Made by a program: the position numbers and the translations under genes
Notes under the pieces: model-generated
What the model saw: the letters and a program-made list of their open reading frames with translations, nothing else
Database searches by the model: none
Told to the model about the DNA's origin: nothing
Assembly (NCBI GenBank): GCA_007922305.1
Contig: ML677366.1
Coordinates: 14,316,489-14,380,488 of the forward strand
Direction: 5' to 3'
Source of the DNA: Dermatemys mawii
Lineage: Eukaryota > Chordata > Testudines > Dermatemydidae
DNA: 64,000 bases
Shown: positions 10,789-23,162 of the stretch, in pieces
Numbering within the stretch: position 1 is the stretch's first letter
How the letters are laid out: each line of letters opens with the position of its first letter

Positions 10789-11211
10789 CATTTAATTTCA
10801 CCAAGGCAGAATGCATGTTATAAGTTGTTGCTAAATACTCTTCTTTCTTACTGACCAGTAGAAAAATATAACCCCATCTTATCTAGAGTAGCTAGTTGTA
10901 AGTTATGTCTCTTCTTCTCATGCTTTTGCTCTTTTAATCTTGTGCAACCCAGATGGGTAGCAGCAAGACTGTCTCTTAACAACTGTAAATAAAAGATGGG
11001 GGCAATTGTAAATCTGCTCATCTGAAATTGTCACATATTTTGTGTATTTCATAATTCTGAGCCTTGGAAGTACATTTCTAAAATACTGCAGGGGAAAATG
11101 AGTGCCTAGAACTCCGTTGGCCAAGAATAAATTTGTGCACATTTCTCTACTCCACCGTATGTGCCTCTTAGTACTTACATTCACTGACATCCCGGGGCAA
11201 AAATTCCCAGG

Positions 11212-11294
11212 AGACTTTGCACACCGGTCAGGTGTGGCATTTTTCATACCCTTAGACTTTGCACACCTATAAGGTGTGGCATTTTCATAGCCTT
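11212..11294. repeat. Two-copy tandem repeat, unit about 42 bp, each with a small hairpin
   Basis: Unit 1 (11212-11253) and unit 2 (11254-11294) both read 'agactttgcacacc', then a short spacer, then 'aggtgtggcatttt' and 'catagcctta' or a variant. In each unit CACACC and GGTGTG can pair. The repeat lies about 450 nt past the CTXND1 stop codon in the direction of transcription and could be in its 3' UTR. Confidence 0.85.
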
Positions 11295-11403
11295 AAGAAC
11301 CACACAAAAATAACTGGCAAACATATTGTAAGCAACCCGTTGTCAAAGAAAGATCAAATGCCCTTATTGCTTTTCCAAGTATTGGTAGCTACCCATCCCC
11401 TTA

Positions 11404-11409
11404 TTTATT
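11404..11409 (-). terminator. CTXND1: Candidate poly(A) signal for CTXND1
   Basis: TTTATT on the + strand is AATAAA on the - strand, about 330 nt past the CTXND1 stop. A GU-rich stretch on the - strand lies about 100 nt further along. An ATTAAA at 11666-11671 is an alternative. The true 3' end is not decidable from the sequence. Confidence 0.25.
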
Positions 11410-11740
11410 GGAAACAATATAGACACTATTCATTAAGGAAAAAGAATGCCAGGTTGAGGTTTATATTAGAAGTTTTAAGGGAGCCTTATTGCCTAGAAAG
11501 CTTTTGTGCTATTCATGTTACAATCACAATTTCTCTTGTTAATATGTGAAGGTTATAACAGAAATATGCTGTACTATCAGATAGGGACACGATGTCTACA
11601 ACCTGCTTTGCAAGAACGTTTAACCAATAGGCTGTCAAAGGTATTTGCACCACTCTGTATCTCGGTTTAATATACATTCGCCTTCTCTGAATGAAAAGCC
11701 CTTCCAGGTTGTGCCGTGAATGATTCCCGCACTGTTCCTT

Positions 11741-11935
<195 letters not shown>

Positions 11936-11974
11936 TCATCCGGGTTTGTGCTTACTGCTACCATCATCGTACAC

Positions 11975-11992
11975 CTGCAAAACAACCATGTG
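11975..11992 (-). promoter_or_regulatory. CTXND1: Putative 3' splice site before the CTXND1 coding exon
   Basis: Read on the - strand this is CATGGTTGTTTTGCAG followed by GTGTACG, a moderate T-rich acceptor 55 nt before the start codon. It implies at least one upstream non-coding exon at a higher coordinate. The evidence is sequence context only. Confidence 0.5.
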
Positions 11993-12411
11993 TCAAACAG
12001 CAGGACCATTGCGATGCAGCACGAAGCATGGGGGAAATAGCATTTTGTTGCCAGCGACAAAACTCCCCTTGACTTCAATGGGCAGGGTGGCACCCTGGTG
12101 GGTAAGAGATGCTGGAAACGTGATGGGTCAGCCAGCAAAGAGGGAGCTAGGACCCAGGTCTGGCTCTTCTGAGACGATGTCCATTACTGTTTGTTCCTGA
12201 GAAGCTAGTAAAGAGTGGCTGTTTGGTTTTTTTTTAAAAAAAAAACAGGAAAACAGTGTTAAAGGGGCACCATCAACTTGAAATCTAATCCATTGTTTGC
12301 TATTAAAAAAAATATCCAATTGCCGCACCTGCCCCTACAGTCTCGTGTTTTTAAAATAGTTTACTTTTCACAGTTACTCTGTAAAAGATCCAGACAACTG
12401 TTAGGGAAATT
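11993..12411. other. CTXND1 upstream (probable intron) sequence with an old repeat piece
   Basis: Contains 'cccttgacttcaatgggcag' at about 12064-12084, one of the ancient repeat pieces with a central TTGACTTCAATGG motif. An A/T run lies at about 12229-12246. No further exon was recognised. Confidence 0.45.
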
Positions 12412-12419
12412 GTCTATAG

Positions 12420-13081
12420 CAGGGGTGTGCAAACTACAGCCTGCGGGCCACATCCAGCCCGCAGGACCTTCCTGTCCGGCCCCTGAGCTCCCGGCTCGGG
12501 GGGGCTCCCCCTGGCTCCTCCTCTGACTTCCTTCCTCCCCCATAGCCACAGAGCCATGTTCTTGCGGGGTGGGGCTGTGCACTCCTGCCAGGCAGCATGT
12601 CTGACTCCATGCTCCTGCCAGACACGCTGCTCCGAGCAGCATGGTAAAGGGGCTGGGGCCGGGGGGTTGGATAAGGGACAGGAAGTCCTGGGAGCTTTTC
12701 AGGGGGCAAGGGTATGGATAGGGGTTGGGGCAGTCAGAGGACAGGGAGCTGGGTAGGGGTGGGGTCCTAGAAGGGCAGTTGGGTCTCAGGAGTGGGCAGT
12801 CAGGGGAGAAGGAGCAAGGGGGCTTAGATAAGAGGTGGGGTCCCTGGGTACTGATTAGGGGCAGGGGCATCTCTGGAGGGGATGGTCAGGGGACAAGGAG
12901 CAGTGGGGGTTGGATGGGTCAGGGATTCTGAGGGGGGGCAGTCAAGGGGCGGGAAGTGGGAGGGGGCAGATAAGGGATGGGGCGAGCCTGTTTGGGGAGG
13001 CACAACCTTCCCTGCCCAGCCCTCCATACAATTTTGCAACCTCAATGTGCCTCACAGGCCAAGAGGTTTGCCCACCCCTGG
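12420..13081 (+). mobile_element. hAT non-autonomous element, full length, perfect target duplication
   Basis: Starts CAGGGGTGTGCAAACT and ends GTTTGCCCACCCCTG. Perfect 8-bp duplication GTCTATAG at 12412-12419 and 13082-13089. The interior is GC-rich ('gcctgcgggccacatccagcccgcagg' near the left end, G-rich blocks in the middle, 'ccctccatacaattttgcaacc' near the right end). No transposase reading frame. Confidence 0.95.
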
Positions 13082-13089
13082 TCTATAGT

Positions 13090-15663
13090 CCCAGTGCTGT
13101 CACTCGCGCAAAGCAAACAAAGGGAAAAATAGTGAAAAACAAACAAACATTTTTTCCTATAAATTTCTCTTTCAGCTGCAGCAATTTTAGGAGTTCCCAG
13201 CAATAATGGCAGTATTGCCAGTTAATGCTTTCCAGGGGACAGGGAGACTTTTAAACTCAAGATGTATCACCAGCCACGCAGCTCAGAATGGTGCGGTTAG
13301 TGCAGGGTTGATGCACTATATCATCTAAGAGACTCTCCACTCCCACCCATAATCTAAATTTGTCAGTAAAGTGGGCTTGAGCACAGAACAGTGTTTGCTG
13401 ACCAGGCTACCCTCACTTGTAAATTCTTTAGCTCTTAACACAATTGATTTATATTGGGGGCCCTAAAGGAGGGAAACTGACTCCACTTACAGAATGAGCA
13501 GTGGGTGAGATTTCCCTTGACATCCACCCTTGGTCAGGCTGGTGGGCGAAGAAGGTGAGGGCCTCTGCTGGAAAAGAACAAGAATATTGATTCATTCTTG
13601 AAACATCTGCAACTTTGGAGCTAGTCAGCTATTAGCCAGAAACCGTTCCTTATTGTTCAATAACATTCAAACACATTTCAACTGTGGGAAAGAAACTGGA
13701 GCTAGAATAAGCTACATCAAAGAGCGGTTTGGGTGGGGACTAGGCATTAATGCAGTGAATTATGCCTACACGCAGGCCCTGTCTACATTCAAAAGCTCTA
13801 CCACTGAAAGTCCTGCCAGAATTCTCCTGCCAATACAGCTATTTTGGCAGAGTGCATTCACACGTGGCTGCCATTAAAAAAGAAAGTACAAGGTGCTTTG
13901 GGTGTAGGGTGCAGGTCAGTGTAGGTGGATTCAGAGCAGTCATCTATCTTGTTCATTGGCTCTGAATAAAAGGGACATGGCTGCCTGGTTGCTCTTCGCA
14001 CTGACAGCCTCTTTGTAGCAGTGTTTAAGCATGTGCTCGAGTGCTTTTCTGAACAGGGGCCTAATAACCAATGCAGGTATCAGTCAAGGAGTCTGTTGCT
14101 GCGGATCCTGTATATGTACAGGATTAACTGAGAGTTTAGTGAACTAAACATGTGTTTTCTGGCTTCTTCATGTGGGTCAACTCATGTCCAAAGTGAATCT
14201 CCCCATAATTATGTTGTAGTGAAATGGCAGAAGTGTACCTAAATTCACATGAGCTTCCTTGGCACTGTGTTTGATGCCACTCCAGACTATGGCTAGTGTA
14301 CCAATCCAAGAGAAGAGGTCTTGTTTTGCTTAGGGTAGATGTCACAGGATATGCTTTCAATTATCACAACAAAACATATCTGCATGTGAACTATGCCAGC
14401 TAAGAGAACCTAGGGCAAGAAAAGGACAGAACAAAACTGAATGAAAAGAGCCAGATGAAAACTCAGCAGTCTCCTAATTCATGAACATCTGAGTGTCTTA
14501 AAAACTGGAAGATAAGAGAATAACTAGAGGAAATGGATCAACTTCGAAGTGGTTGGTATACAAATGTAAACACTATAATGTAGGATACAATTAACCTGTG
14601 CTGGGGCCCTGTCTGTTATGCCAGGGGTCAGAGAGCAGCCCTGAATTGGGAGGGCACAGGTCTTGCCTGTTGCAGCCTGGGGATGGGAAGAGATGGTGGC
14701 TTCAGGCTGCAAGCTCTGGGCAGTACCTTTCCACACAACACAGCGAGCCGTTGTCACGCTGCTGTGTCAGGCAGAATAAGGAGTCACAGGCATCATCTGC
14801 TCGAATGAAATCATTGTCAAAGAATATGGCTGGATGTTGGGAGCGACGCTGACTTACAGCAGGTGAGAATCTGGCCAAAGCTGCTTAGTTTTGCCTTTCT
14901 TTTCATTGAAGACAAGATATTCCCCAGTTTGCTCTTCCTTAGAGGGCTGCCACAATTGAGATGGCATTTTTTGCATAACGACCTAATGTCTTCAGAGGAA
15001 ATAGTATTAATGAAATTTCTCTATCAGCTTTTAAACAGCCTCACCCCCACTGTGCAGCAAGAGTTGCATCCAGACAATGCTCATTCTCGTTCAAGCAAGA
15101 AAAATTAATCATTCAAAATAAACGCTGCTTGAGGCCTAATAAAGTTGATATGGTAACGACCTACCCCAGTAAGAATGCATTACAGGTGGATTGCATAAAC
15201 ATTAACAGTGCCTACTGTGGTTAATTAGTGTTTGCATATAAATCTAAACATGAATTTCCATCTTGCCGGCAGCTGGAAGCACTGTGTGTGTGAGATTTAT
15301 CAACTCCCAATGAGCTAGTATGGGGTTCTTTCAGCTGTTTTATTTTTATTCTTTATTTCATTTAATAAATGGCTCTTAAATAGCTGCAGCAAGGAAAAAA
15401 TCTTCCATTTTCATCTGGCTGCCTGCTGGGCTTGCCTCACCCTCCTGTCAGGTGAGGCATATAGAATTCTTCATAGCTTTTGCACTGGTTTTCTTCTAGA
15501 CTCTGCTCACTGCTGAGAGCGGGCTGGAGAGTCTGCCGGGAGAGCAATTTAGGGGGATAATTTCCATGTTGGCTAGGCTCAGGGAGATATCTGGACTGTG
15601 GTGTATCCAGAACAGGTGCTTGGGGCTGTAGCTGTATCTTTCACCAAGCACAGTCTATATATA
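13090..15663. other. Mostly single-copy sequence, no gene recognised
   Basis: No exon was recognised. A piece at about 13775-13880 starts 'ggccctgtctacattcaaaag' and looks like the terminus of an old palindromic DNA element. Two donor-like sites on the - strand (near 13480 and 14853) are not supported by anything else. Confidence 0.45.
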
Positions 15664-15671
15664 GTCTATTT

Positions 15672-16346
15672 CAGGGGTGAGCAAACTACGGCCCGTGGGC
15701 CACATCCGGCCCGCAAGACCGTCCCATCCGGCCCGTGGCAGGAGGCTGTGCCCCCCTCCCGAGCCGCACCTCAGAGGCAGCGCTTGCCCCTTCCCTGGAG
15801 CCGTGCCACACGGGGGGGCGCTCTGGGGGCTGGGGCTGCCCACTGGCCCCTCCCCCGGAGCCGCGCCGCACAGGCAGAGCTCTGGGAGCCAGGGATGTGC
15901 ACTCCCCCTCTCCCCCGGAGCCACCCCGCGTGGGCAGAGCTCGGGGGGCCAGGGCTGCATGCTCCCCCCCCAGCAGCTATGGTAATGGGGAATGGGGGGG
16001 TTCCAGGGTGGTGGTGGGGGCTTTGGAGGAGGCAGTCAGGGAGTAGGGTGGGTTGGTTGGGGTGGGATTCTGGGGTGGTTGGGGGTGGGAAGCTGGATAG
16101 GGGTTGTGGCAGTCAGGGGACAGGGAGCAGGGGAATTGGGTGGGGAGTGGGGTCCTGGGGGGTGGTTAGTGGTATGTGGACGGGGCAGTCAGGGGACAAG
16201 GTGGGGGGGGTTGGATGGGTCAGGGATTCTCAGGGGGCGGGAAGTGGGAGGGGGCTGCATTGGGGGCAGGGCCTTCCCTAACCGGCCCTCAATATAATTT
16301 CGTAAACCCGATGTGGCCCTTGGGCTGAAAAGTTTGCCCACCCCTG
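15672..16346 (+). mobile_element. hAT non-autonomous element, full length, perfect target duplication
   Basis: Starts CAGGGGTGAGCAAACT and ends AGTTTGCCCACCCCTG. Perfect 8-bp duplication GTCTATTT at 15664-15671 and 16347-16354. Same family and orientation as the copy at 12420. Long open frames on both strands arise from GC-rich composition and do not code for transposase. Confidence 0.95.
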
Positions 16347-16354
16347 GTCTATTT

Positions 16355-18116
16355 TAATGAAGTGAGGAGACAGGGTGCATGATGGGAGTCAAGCAAAAGA
16401 TAAAGATTGAGACTAGATACAAGGTCAGTTTATCTTCTGTCTCTACTATGGTGTGTAGCTTTACTGACTCCAGTGGAGAATACATGCTGGCCTCAGTAAG
16501 GGTAATGAGACCCACAGACTACTAATCTAAGATTCTATATTTACATGACTGATAACAGTACATGGAATTTGCCCTGCCTTCCTCAGAGAGCTTTTAGAGC
16601 CCCGAATTTGGCTTCATCCAAAACAGATCTACAGACCATCCAAGAGTGTATAAAAACATTTGTTTGTACTTCAGAATGGCTTGTTTCTGGCTTTTGATGA
16701 AGATTAAGGGCCACGCTTAATTTTATCCAAGATGGTTTGCTCAGCTCTCAGCTGGAAATGGGTTGTGTCACTTACTTCTGATCAAAAGCCTGTGTAACTC
16801 TGCTTGACGGAATGCCCAATGACATGCAAATCAAATTCAGTCCCGGGGAAAGACCCATTTTGCAGCAATCCCCAAACAACAGAAGCAATCTGTCCTAGTG
16901 GGTGCATATACATCCCTTAAGCTCCCTGGTGTCATTAGTCCATCAGACAAATTCCTAACTGTCCTTTGTACCCAGAGCGCCCTTCCCTGTTTAACAGAAT
17001 TTTTTCTCCTATTTCTCATAATAAAATATAGGCAGCGTACAGGGAGGGGAGGATGGGAAACCACACTGGATTTCATAAATACAACTGCATCCATACCTTC
17101 CAGATGCGAGGCTTTCAATCCGATGTTAGCATTCCGGTAATGTGGGTCTAAGTCCCAGCTGTGACTGTATCTAAAGTTTCGTTGGTACTCACAATGGCTT
17201 TACCTGCATGCAGACACTAATCAGATTCACTTCCACACAGACCTGGAAGCAGTTCTACTGTCACCTAGGTCGCCTAAAAAAATCTCCTTTGCACATGCAC
17301 AGTGAATGTTACCAATTTCCATTAAACTGCAGGGACTTGCTGTAGCACGAGATTGAGGGGACATTTGGTCTGGATCCCCCTGATTTAGAGGAGATACTCC
17401 ATTTTTGTTCATATTCAGCTTTCCCCCAGAAGAATATCCCTAGTACAAAAACGGGGATTTTATTTAAATCCAAAATTCTTGATGTATTTTTGTAAACAAT
17501 GTTTCATCCATAGTGAAAGATAATTCAGTTATCGAGTTAACTAGGTCTCTGGATTCTGCCTCATTTCCTCAGCTGACTCCTAGAGCTGGCTGGAAATCTT
17601 TCCCCCCTGCCCCTAACAAAACATTTTTCATTGGAAAACATCAGTTTATTGAAAATGAATTTCTTTGCAGAAAAGGGTCCGTTTCCATAAATTTTGGCTC
17701 AGTTTTTTTAAAGAAGTTTGAAATTATTCATGTTTCATTTCAATGTTTTCTTTAAATGAAAAATTCCAGGTTTCTGGTTTGAAATAACAGCTTCAAAATT
17801 GAAGCTAATTATAGTGTAAAAAAAAAAAAGCATGTTGAAATTATTTTTAAAAAAACATTTTAATCTGAATTGATTTTTTTTTCAGATTTTTTTTATTTTG
17901 TGAAAATGTTGGTTTTTGACTCTGTCTCAGTTCAGGAAATGTTTTTCCCTCATATCTATTAATTTTTCCCTCAAGGATCCCATGATATCAACCAAAGAGG
18001 TTTAGATACAGCTCCTCCAGAGTGCATCAATGTCACCGCCCACTCAAAGGGGTTTCTCATGTGTTTCACAATTTGCTCCTGTGGCTAGGCATGTTGCGTC
18101 CTTTAATGCTTCTAAC
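16355..18116. other. Intergenic or CTXND1 intron, with an AT-rich repeat at about 17600-17955
   Basis: The first 1.2 kb shows nothing I can name. From about 17600 to 17955 there are many A and T runs with inverted pieces ('ttgaaaatgaatttc', 'tttgaaattattcatg', 'catttcaatgttttc'). This type of decayed repeat also occurs at about 22060-22265 and 49290-49870. Confidence 0.45.
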
Positions 18117-18782
18117 CCGCGGTGGGCAAACTTTTTGGCCCAAGGGCCACATTGGGTTTACAAAATTATATAGAGGGCTAGGTAGGGAAGGCCCCTCCCC
18201 CAATCCAGCCCCTCCCACTTCCTGCCCCCTGACTGCCCCCTCAGAATCCCTGACCCATCCAACCTCCCCCCGACCTTGTCCCCTGACTGGCCCTTCGAGA
18301 CCCCATCCCCCAGAACCCCACCCCCCTACCCAATTCCCCTGCTCCCTGTCCTCTGACTGCCCCAACCCCTATACACCCTCCCACCCCCTAACCACTACCC
18401 CAGAACCCCATCTCCTATCCATCCCACACTGCTCCCTGACTTCCCCTTCCAGAGCACCCCCCTCCAGAGCATCCCCTCCAACAACCACCCCAGAACTCCC
18501 CAACCCCTCTCCACCCCCTTACCATAATTGCTCGGCGTGGCTCCAGGGGAAGGGAGGGAGCTTGCAGCCCTGGCCCCCCTAGAGTGCTGTCCATGTGGCA
18601 GGACTCTGCGGGAGGAGCTGAGCGCGCAGTTCCGGCCCCCGGAGTCCTGCCCACATGGCATGGCTCCGGGGGAGGGGCGCACAGCCCTAGCCTGCAGCGA
18701 TACACGGCGCAGCTCCGTGGGAGTGGTGGGGGCAGCCTCTCCAGCCGGATCCGGCCCGTGGGCTGTAGTTTGCCCACCCCTG
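18117..18782 (-). mobile_element. hAT non-autonomous element, reverse orientation
   Basis: Left end on the + strand is a damaged TIR (CCGCGGTGGGCAAACT); right end is TAGTTTGCCCACCCCTG. C-rich interior mirrors the copies at 12420 and 15672. The right flank TCCTAGAG (18783-18790) has only a weak partner on the left, so the target duplication has decayed. Confidence 0.9.
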
Positions 18783-18790
18783 TCCTAGAG

Positions 18791-21700
18791 CAATAAATGG
18801 ATTTGGCCTTTAAACCAAGGCTTGTAAATGCTGTGTGGCTATTATGTGACCCCCGACCAGGTGTCTGCCAATGAGGTTGAAAACCGCTTCTTCATGCTAT
18901 TTAAACTTTACAGAATAAGGCAAGCACTGGGTTTTTATAGCCTGTCATATCTGTTTTCTTTTTTAAAAAAATGGTTGAGAACCCCTGGATTGTATTACCT
19001 GTTATGTACCAGTTTTGGGAAATCAGTAAAGTTTAGGAGGAGTGTCATATTGTTTAGTGTTTATGTTCAATTGTGAAAATTGAAGTTCAGGTTCAAAATG
19101 AATAACAGCAGCTTTATGGTAGCAGCTTTGTGAATGCTACTATATAAATTACGTCCCTATTTCTGAGACGCAGAATTTTCTGGAGTTTGTCTATTGTGTG
19201 ATCTGTCAGTTGCTCTTTTGTAACACTGATCAACCTTTAATGTCAGGAGACTTTTCCAGCTGCTGCTAAATCATTTTGAGGAATCCTTGATGCCTGAAGC
19301 AAGGTCAGTTGTTCCATGGGAAATATACTAAAATCCTTGTTGCGCTATTTCATTAATTGAGATCAGCACAGGCTGGGATATCCTCCAGTCGTCATGTTGT
19401 TCTGTGGGCCATTATTGGAGTGCCACAATAAAATAATAAAAGCCAAGGGCCTAATTCAGAAATGATGTAAGTGGTGGCCTAAATTACTGTGTGTAACTTG
19501 TACATTGAGAGCAGGAAGTGGATGTAGCAATAATAGGGAGAATGTAAGGTTTATTGATTTTTTGCTTATCTTACTACCCTTCTTACCAACATGCAGCTAT
19601 GCTGTCAATTAAGTGACCTCTGAATTTGGCCCCAGATGTCAAAACATGAATATGATTAAATTACACCGCCAAACTGCCAAGAGAAAGTGAAGCCAAAGAA
19701 GGAAGAAAGGCTAATCCTTAAGCAAATAAGCAAATGTGACTTTAACTATACAGTTTTAATTTCCCTGAATATCCCATTTTTACCAAATTACAATCTTGCC
19801 TACAGTGCCAATGTAATTTGCTTTTCTGCAGTTAATGTGAGCTGCACTGGGCATTCACGCTTTGCTGACGCTTGCTTAAGCTACAAATAGATGTCCACGT
19901 ATCAATAAGAGTATCTATAAACTTGAGGCATTATTTCCTTGGTGCAAGCTGGAAATCTGCTGGGAAAATTTACCTGCAAATATCAAAAATATTAGCAAAG
20001 CACCAGAGCACTTCCCGTCCTGAGGCCATGTTCTGAGGTATGATGGCTAGCATTATTCCAGAATGATTCCCTTTTTAAACTGTGCTAATTTGCATAGCCT
20101 AATAGCAGGCATAGTTGCTTCCTTTTCAACATCTCCAAAGCTATCCATATTCATTTTCCATACGCTATGTTGTTTGGAGTTTCATTAGCTTTGTTGGGCG
20201 GTAGTGGGGAATACAGATATCAGTCACAAAGCAATGAAAAAATTATTGTGCAGTAACTTAGAGCAAAGGCAATGCTAGGAGTTACTCATCTACCCAGGCG
20301 CCTTTTGAGTATGGGGAACCTTTCAAAGAATTCTTTAAGCTAGGTTGGCTGTGGGAACTAGGAGATTTAAGATTACTTCTTCATAAGCCTTGCCATAGCT
20401 ATGTCAATCTTCCATTTTTAGCAAGGTGTTGACACTACAAAAACCTCCCCTGTAGCTGCCAAATCTGCTTGTTTAAGTTGCTTTGCTAATGCCAGAATAT
20501 GAATGGATTCTGCAGCAGCTTCTTGGAGAGCGTGCTTCCAAATGGCTACGGCTTCAAAGTGTAATAGGAGGCCCCAGCTGCATTGGAAAGTATATTAGAA
20601 AGCTGGGCTTGGTATCTCATTCAGCATGCAAAGTGGCCAATAGAGCCTTCTTAGAGTGATTTAGGGCAAAGGTAAGTATTTCCATCTATTGTACAGAGTA
20701 AATAAAGAGTCACATAATGCATAACCACAATAATGTATTTGTGGATGTGAAGGAAAGCTCTTTACCAGGATAAGATTTGTAGTCAGACTGTCAGGTCAGG
20801 AAGATCTCGTGCATACATTTTGGGGTGGGGGGAGAAGAAGGGGCAAAAGCTGTTCCTCCATTTGGCTGTTGATTGTAACCTGTAACCAACATGTATTTGA
20901 GGTAAAATGCAGCCTAATCGTGCCCTCTGATATAACCATGTGACCCTATTGACACCAATGGAGTATTGAGGATTTTATAAGGGAACAATTTGGCCTATTT
21001 TTTTATATTATAAACCTTAATTCTGAGCCCAGAGCACTGGAATGACATAACAATGTGTACCCATAGGTCAGGTAGCTCCTATTTCCATCTACATATAGAG
21101 GCTTACAAGTTAAGTTGTTAAAGACAGTAAGCAGAGCAACCAGACCTTGGCTTATGCACCTGTGACAGATCCACATATTTCAAACACAAAAATAACATAG
21201 TCTGGAATCCACTCTTTCATTAAAGCCATTTTTTTTTTGTAAATCTGATGGGAAACTATTAACCTCAAAGAGGTACAATCTAACAAAAGAATGAGCTATA
21301 CCTGTTAACAGGAAAAGAGAAAGATGTGGTGATAATTTCTGATTCCACTGGAACTCGGTCTGGGGTAAGGCCATGAGGAAGAGAGAATCTGAATTTCTTT
21401 CAAGACTGGAACAAGGAAGGGTCAACACACCGCAGCTTTTTCAAATATACGAGGGGAGGAATGGAAAATATGATACAGTAAACTCCTACTGAAGAAGGAA
21501 TTGCCTAGTCTGCAGGGCATGGCATAAGAACATAAGAAATTAACAATGCTGATGGATTTATTTTATGCAGACCACAAAATTCACTGAACTGTCAGTATCT
21601 AGCAATGTGCGTCTCAGGACTAAAGAACAAAAGACAGTTTATGTATTTTATCTGTGAACAGAAGGTCAAACTCTGCCTTCAGTTGTGCAGTTGCAAATCC

Positions 21701-22524
21701 AGTTAAGCCAAATTTTACCCTCAGTCCCATCAATGCAGGCCCATTGATTTTAACTCAGGACAGAAGCTTCCCCCAGTAAATTAAGTCGGAATTGTTCCTG
21801 TGTATCTGAGGGCAGAATTTAACTCTTTGTGGTAAATATACTGTGGAATAAGGAAAGGTATAACGAAAGGTAGGGGAAAAGTCTTACAGTTAGGGTAAGT
21901 GGCTTCACACTAAACTGGTGGCCACCTAATTAAGTATAATCTGAAAGCATAACATCAACAAATGGCATAGAATCCTGACTCCATTAATTTCAGTGGAAGT
22001 TTCTTTCTTGACTGGAGCTGTATGGAGGACAAATTGTTTTACAGATGATCTCAGAACTAGCTTTTTCTGATTTGGAATGAAACTCCAAAAAATTCTTCAG
22101 GAAACTAAATGGCCCACTGAATTTTTGTTTCAGTTTTGACTTTGTTACAGTTTTGAATTGTATGATATATTTACAATCTTGAAAGTCACATTTTATGACA
22201 AGTCAAAACAGGATGTCTCAATGTTGTCTGAACATTTTTTCCCTCCAAAATAAATTTTCAGTGACCAGTTCTGTCATTGAAAGCGCTGCATTTTTTAACA
22301 GGCAGCTGCTCACTTCCTTCTAACCAGCTCTGCCACTGTCTTCAGTGGAGCCAGATTTCACCCAAGGGCTTAATTTTTTTTGCCACTTTTCCCCCCTACA
22401 ATGAATTTTTCCTCTCCACAGCTGAGAAGACAGGCAAGGAAAAGTGGCTCGAAGACACTCTGTCTCCCCAATCCTGCAACAGCCATAGGGGTACTTAGAA
22501 CAGCTTAGGGGCTGCTGAAAGTTG
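18791..22524. other. Repeat-poor AT-rich stretch, no gene recognised
   Basis: Contains a hAT right-end remnant ('ggttgagaacccctg' at about 18972-18986), two CATAAGAA octamers (about 21527-21542) and an AT-rich decayed repeat (about 22060-22265). The rest is unassigned. The lack of recognisable repeats would fit old single-copy or regulatory DNA, which I cannot test here. Confidence 0.4.
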
Positions 22525-22532
22525 CCCTAGCT

Positions 22533-23162
22533 CAGGAGTGAGCAAACTTTTTGGCCCAAGAGCCACATGTGGGCGGGGAAATTACATGCAAGACCACGAA
22601 TATAGGGCTGGGGCAGGGAGTTGGGGTGTGGGAAAGAATGTGGGGTGTGGGAGGGGGTGTGGTGGAGTGTGCAGGAAGGGGCTCAGGGCAAAGGGTTGGG
22701 GCAGAGGAAGAGTGTGGAGTGCAGCAGGAGGCTCAAGGCAGGAGGTTCGGGTGCAGGAAGGCTCCGGGGTGGCAGTGTGCGCACTGAACCCAGGGCAGGT
22801 TCCCTGCCTGCCCTGGCCCTACGCCACTCCCGGAAGCAGCTGGCACCATGTCCCTGCAGCCCCTGGGGGAGGGGGATGCAGAGGGCTTGCCTGCAGGTAC
22901 CTCCCCCAAAGCTCCCATTGGCAGCGGTTCCCCGTTTTCGGCCAATGGAACTGAAGCGGGGGCGATGCCTGCAGGCGAGGGCCATGCACGGAGCCCTCTG
23001 CCCACTTCCCCCACCCCTCAGGGGCCGCAGGGAGGTGGTGCCGGCTGCTTCCCAGGAGCTGTGCGAGGCCCGTGGTGCCACAGGGGGTGACGATCCCATG
23101 GGCCGGATCCAAAGCCTTGATAGGCAGGATCTGACTCACAAGCCATAGTTTGCCCAACTCTG
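22533..23162 (-). mobile_element. hAT non-autonomous element, reverse orientation
   Basis: Starts CAGGAGTGAGCAAACTTTTT and ends CATAGTTTGCCCAACTCTG. Flanks CCCTAGCT (22525-22532) and CCGTAGCT (23163-23170) match at 7 of 8 bases. The interior differs from the 12420 family ('ggggtgtgggaaagaatgtgg', 'caggaggctcaaggcaggag'), so it is a related subfamily. Overlapping open frames of 100-175 codons are composition artefacts. Confidence 0.92.

Noticed and set aside
13470..14865. Donor-like sites on the - strand (near 13480 and 14853) as CTXND1 5' exon ends
   Set aside because: GTAAGT-like sites are frequent by chance and I could see no matching promoter or acceptor nearby.
15598..16281. 227-codon open frame (and others up to 214 codons at 7841-8485, 22621-23148)
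   Set aside because: These lie inside GC-rich non-autonomous hAT elements or an LTR, are low-complexity (Gly, Pro, Arg, Ser, Trp rich) and overlap open frames on the other strand. Composition artefacts.
18791..22524. Repeat-poor stretch as a conserved regulatory block
   Set aside because: Lack of recognisable repeats alone is not evidence. Conservation with other amniotes would have to be measured.
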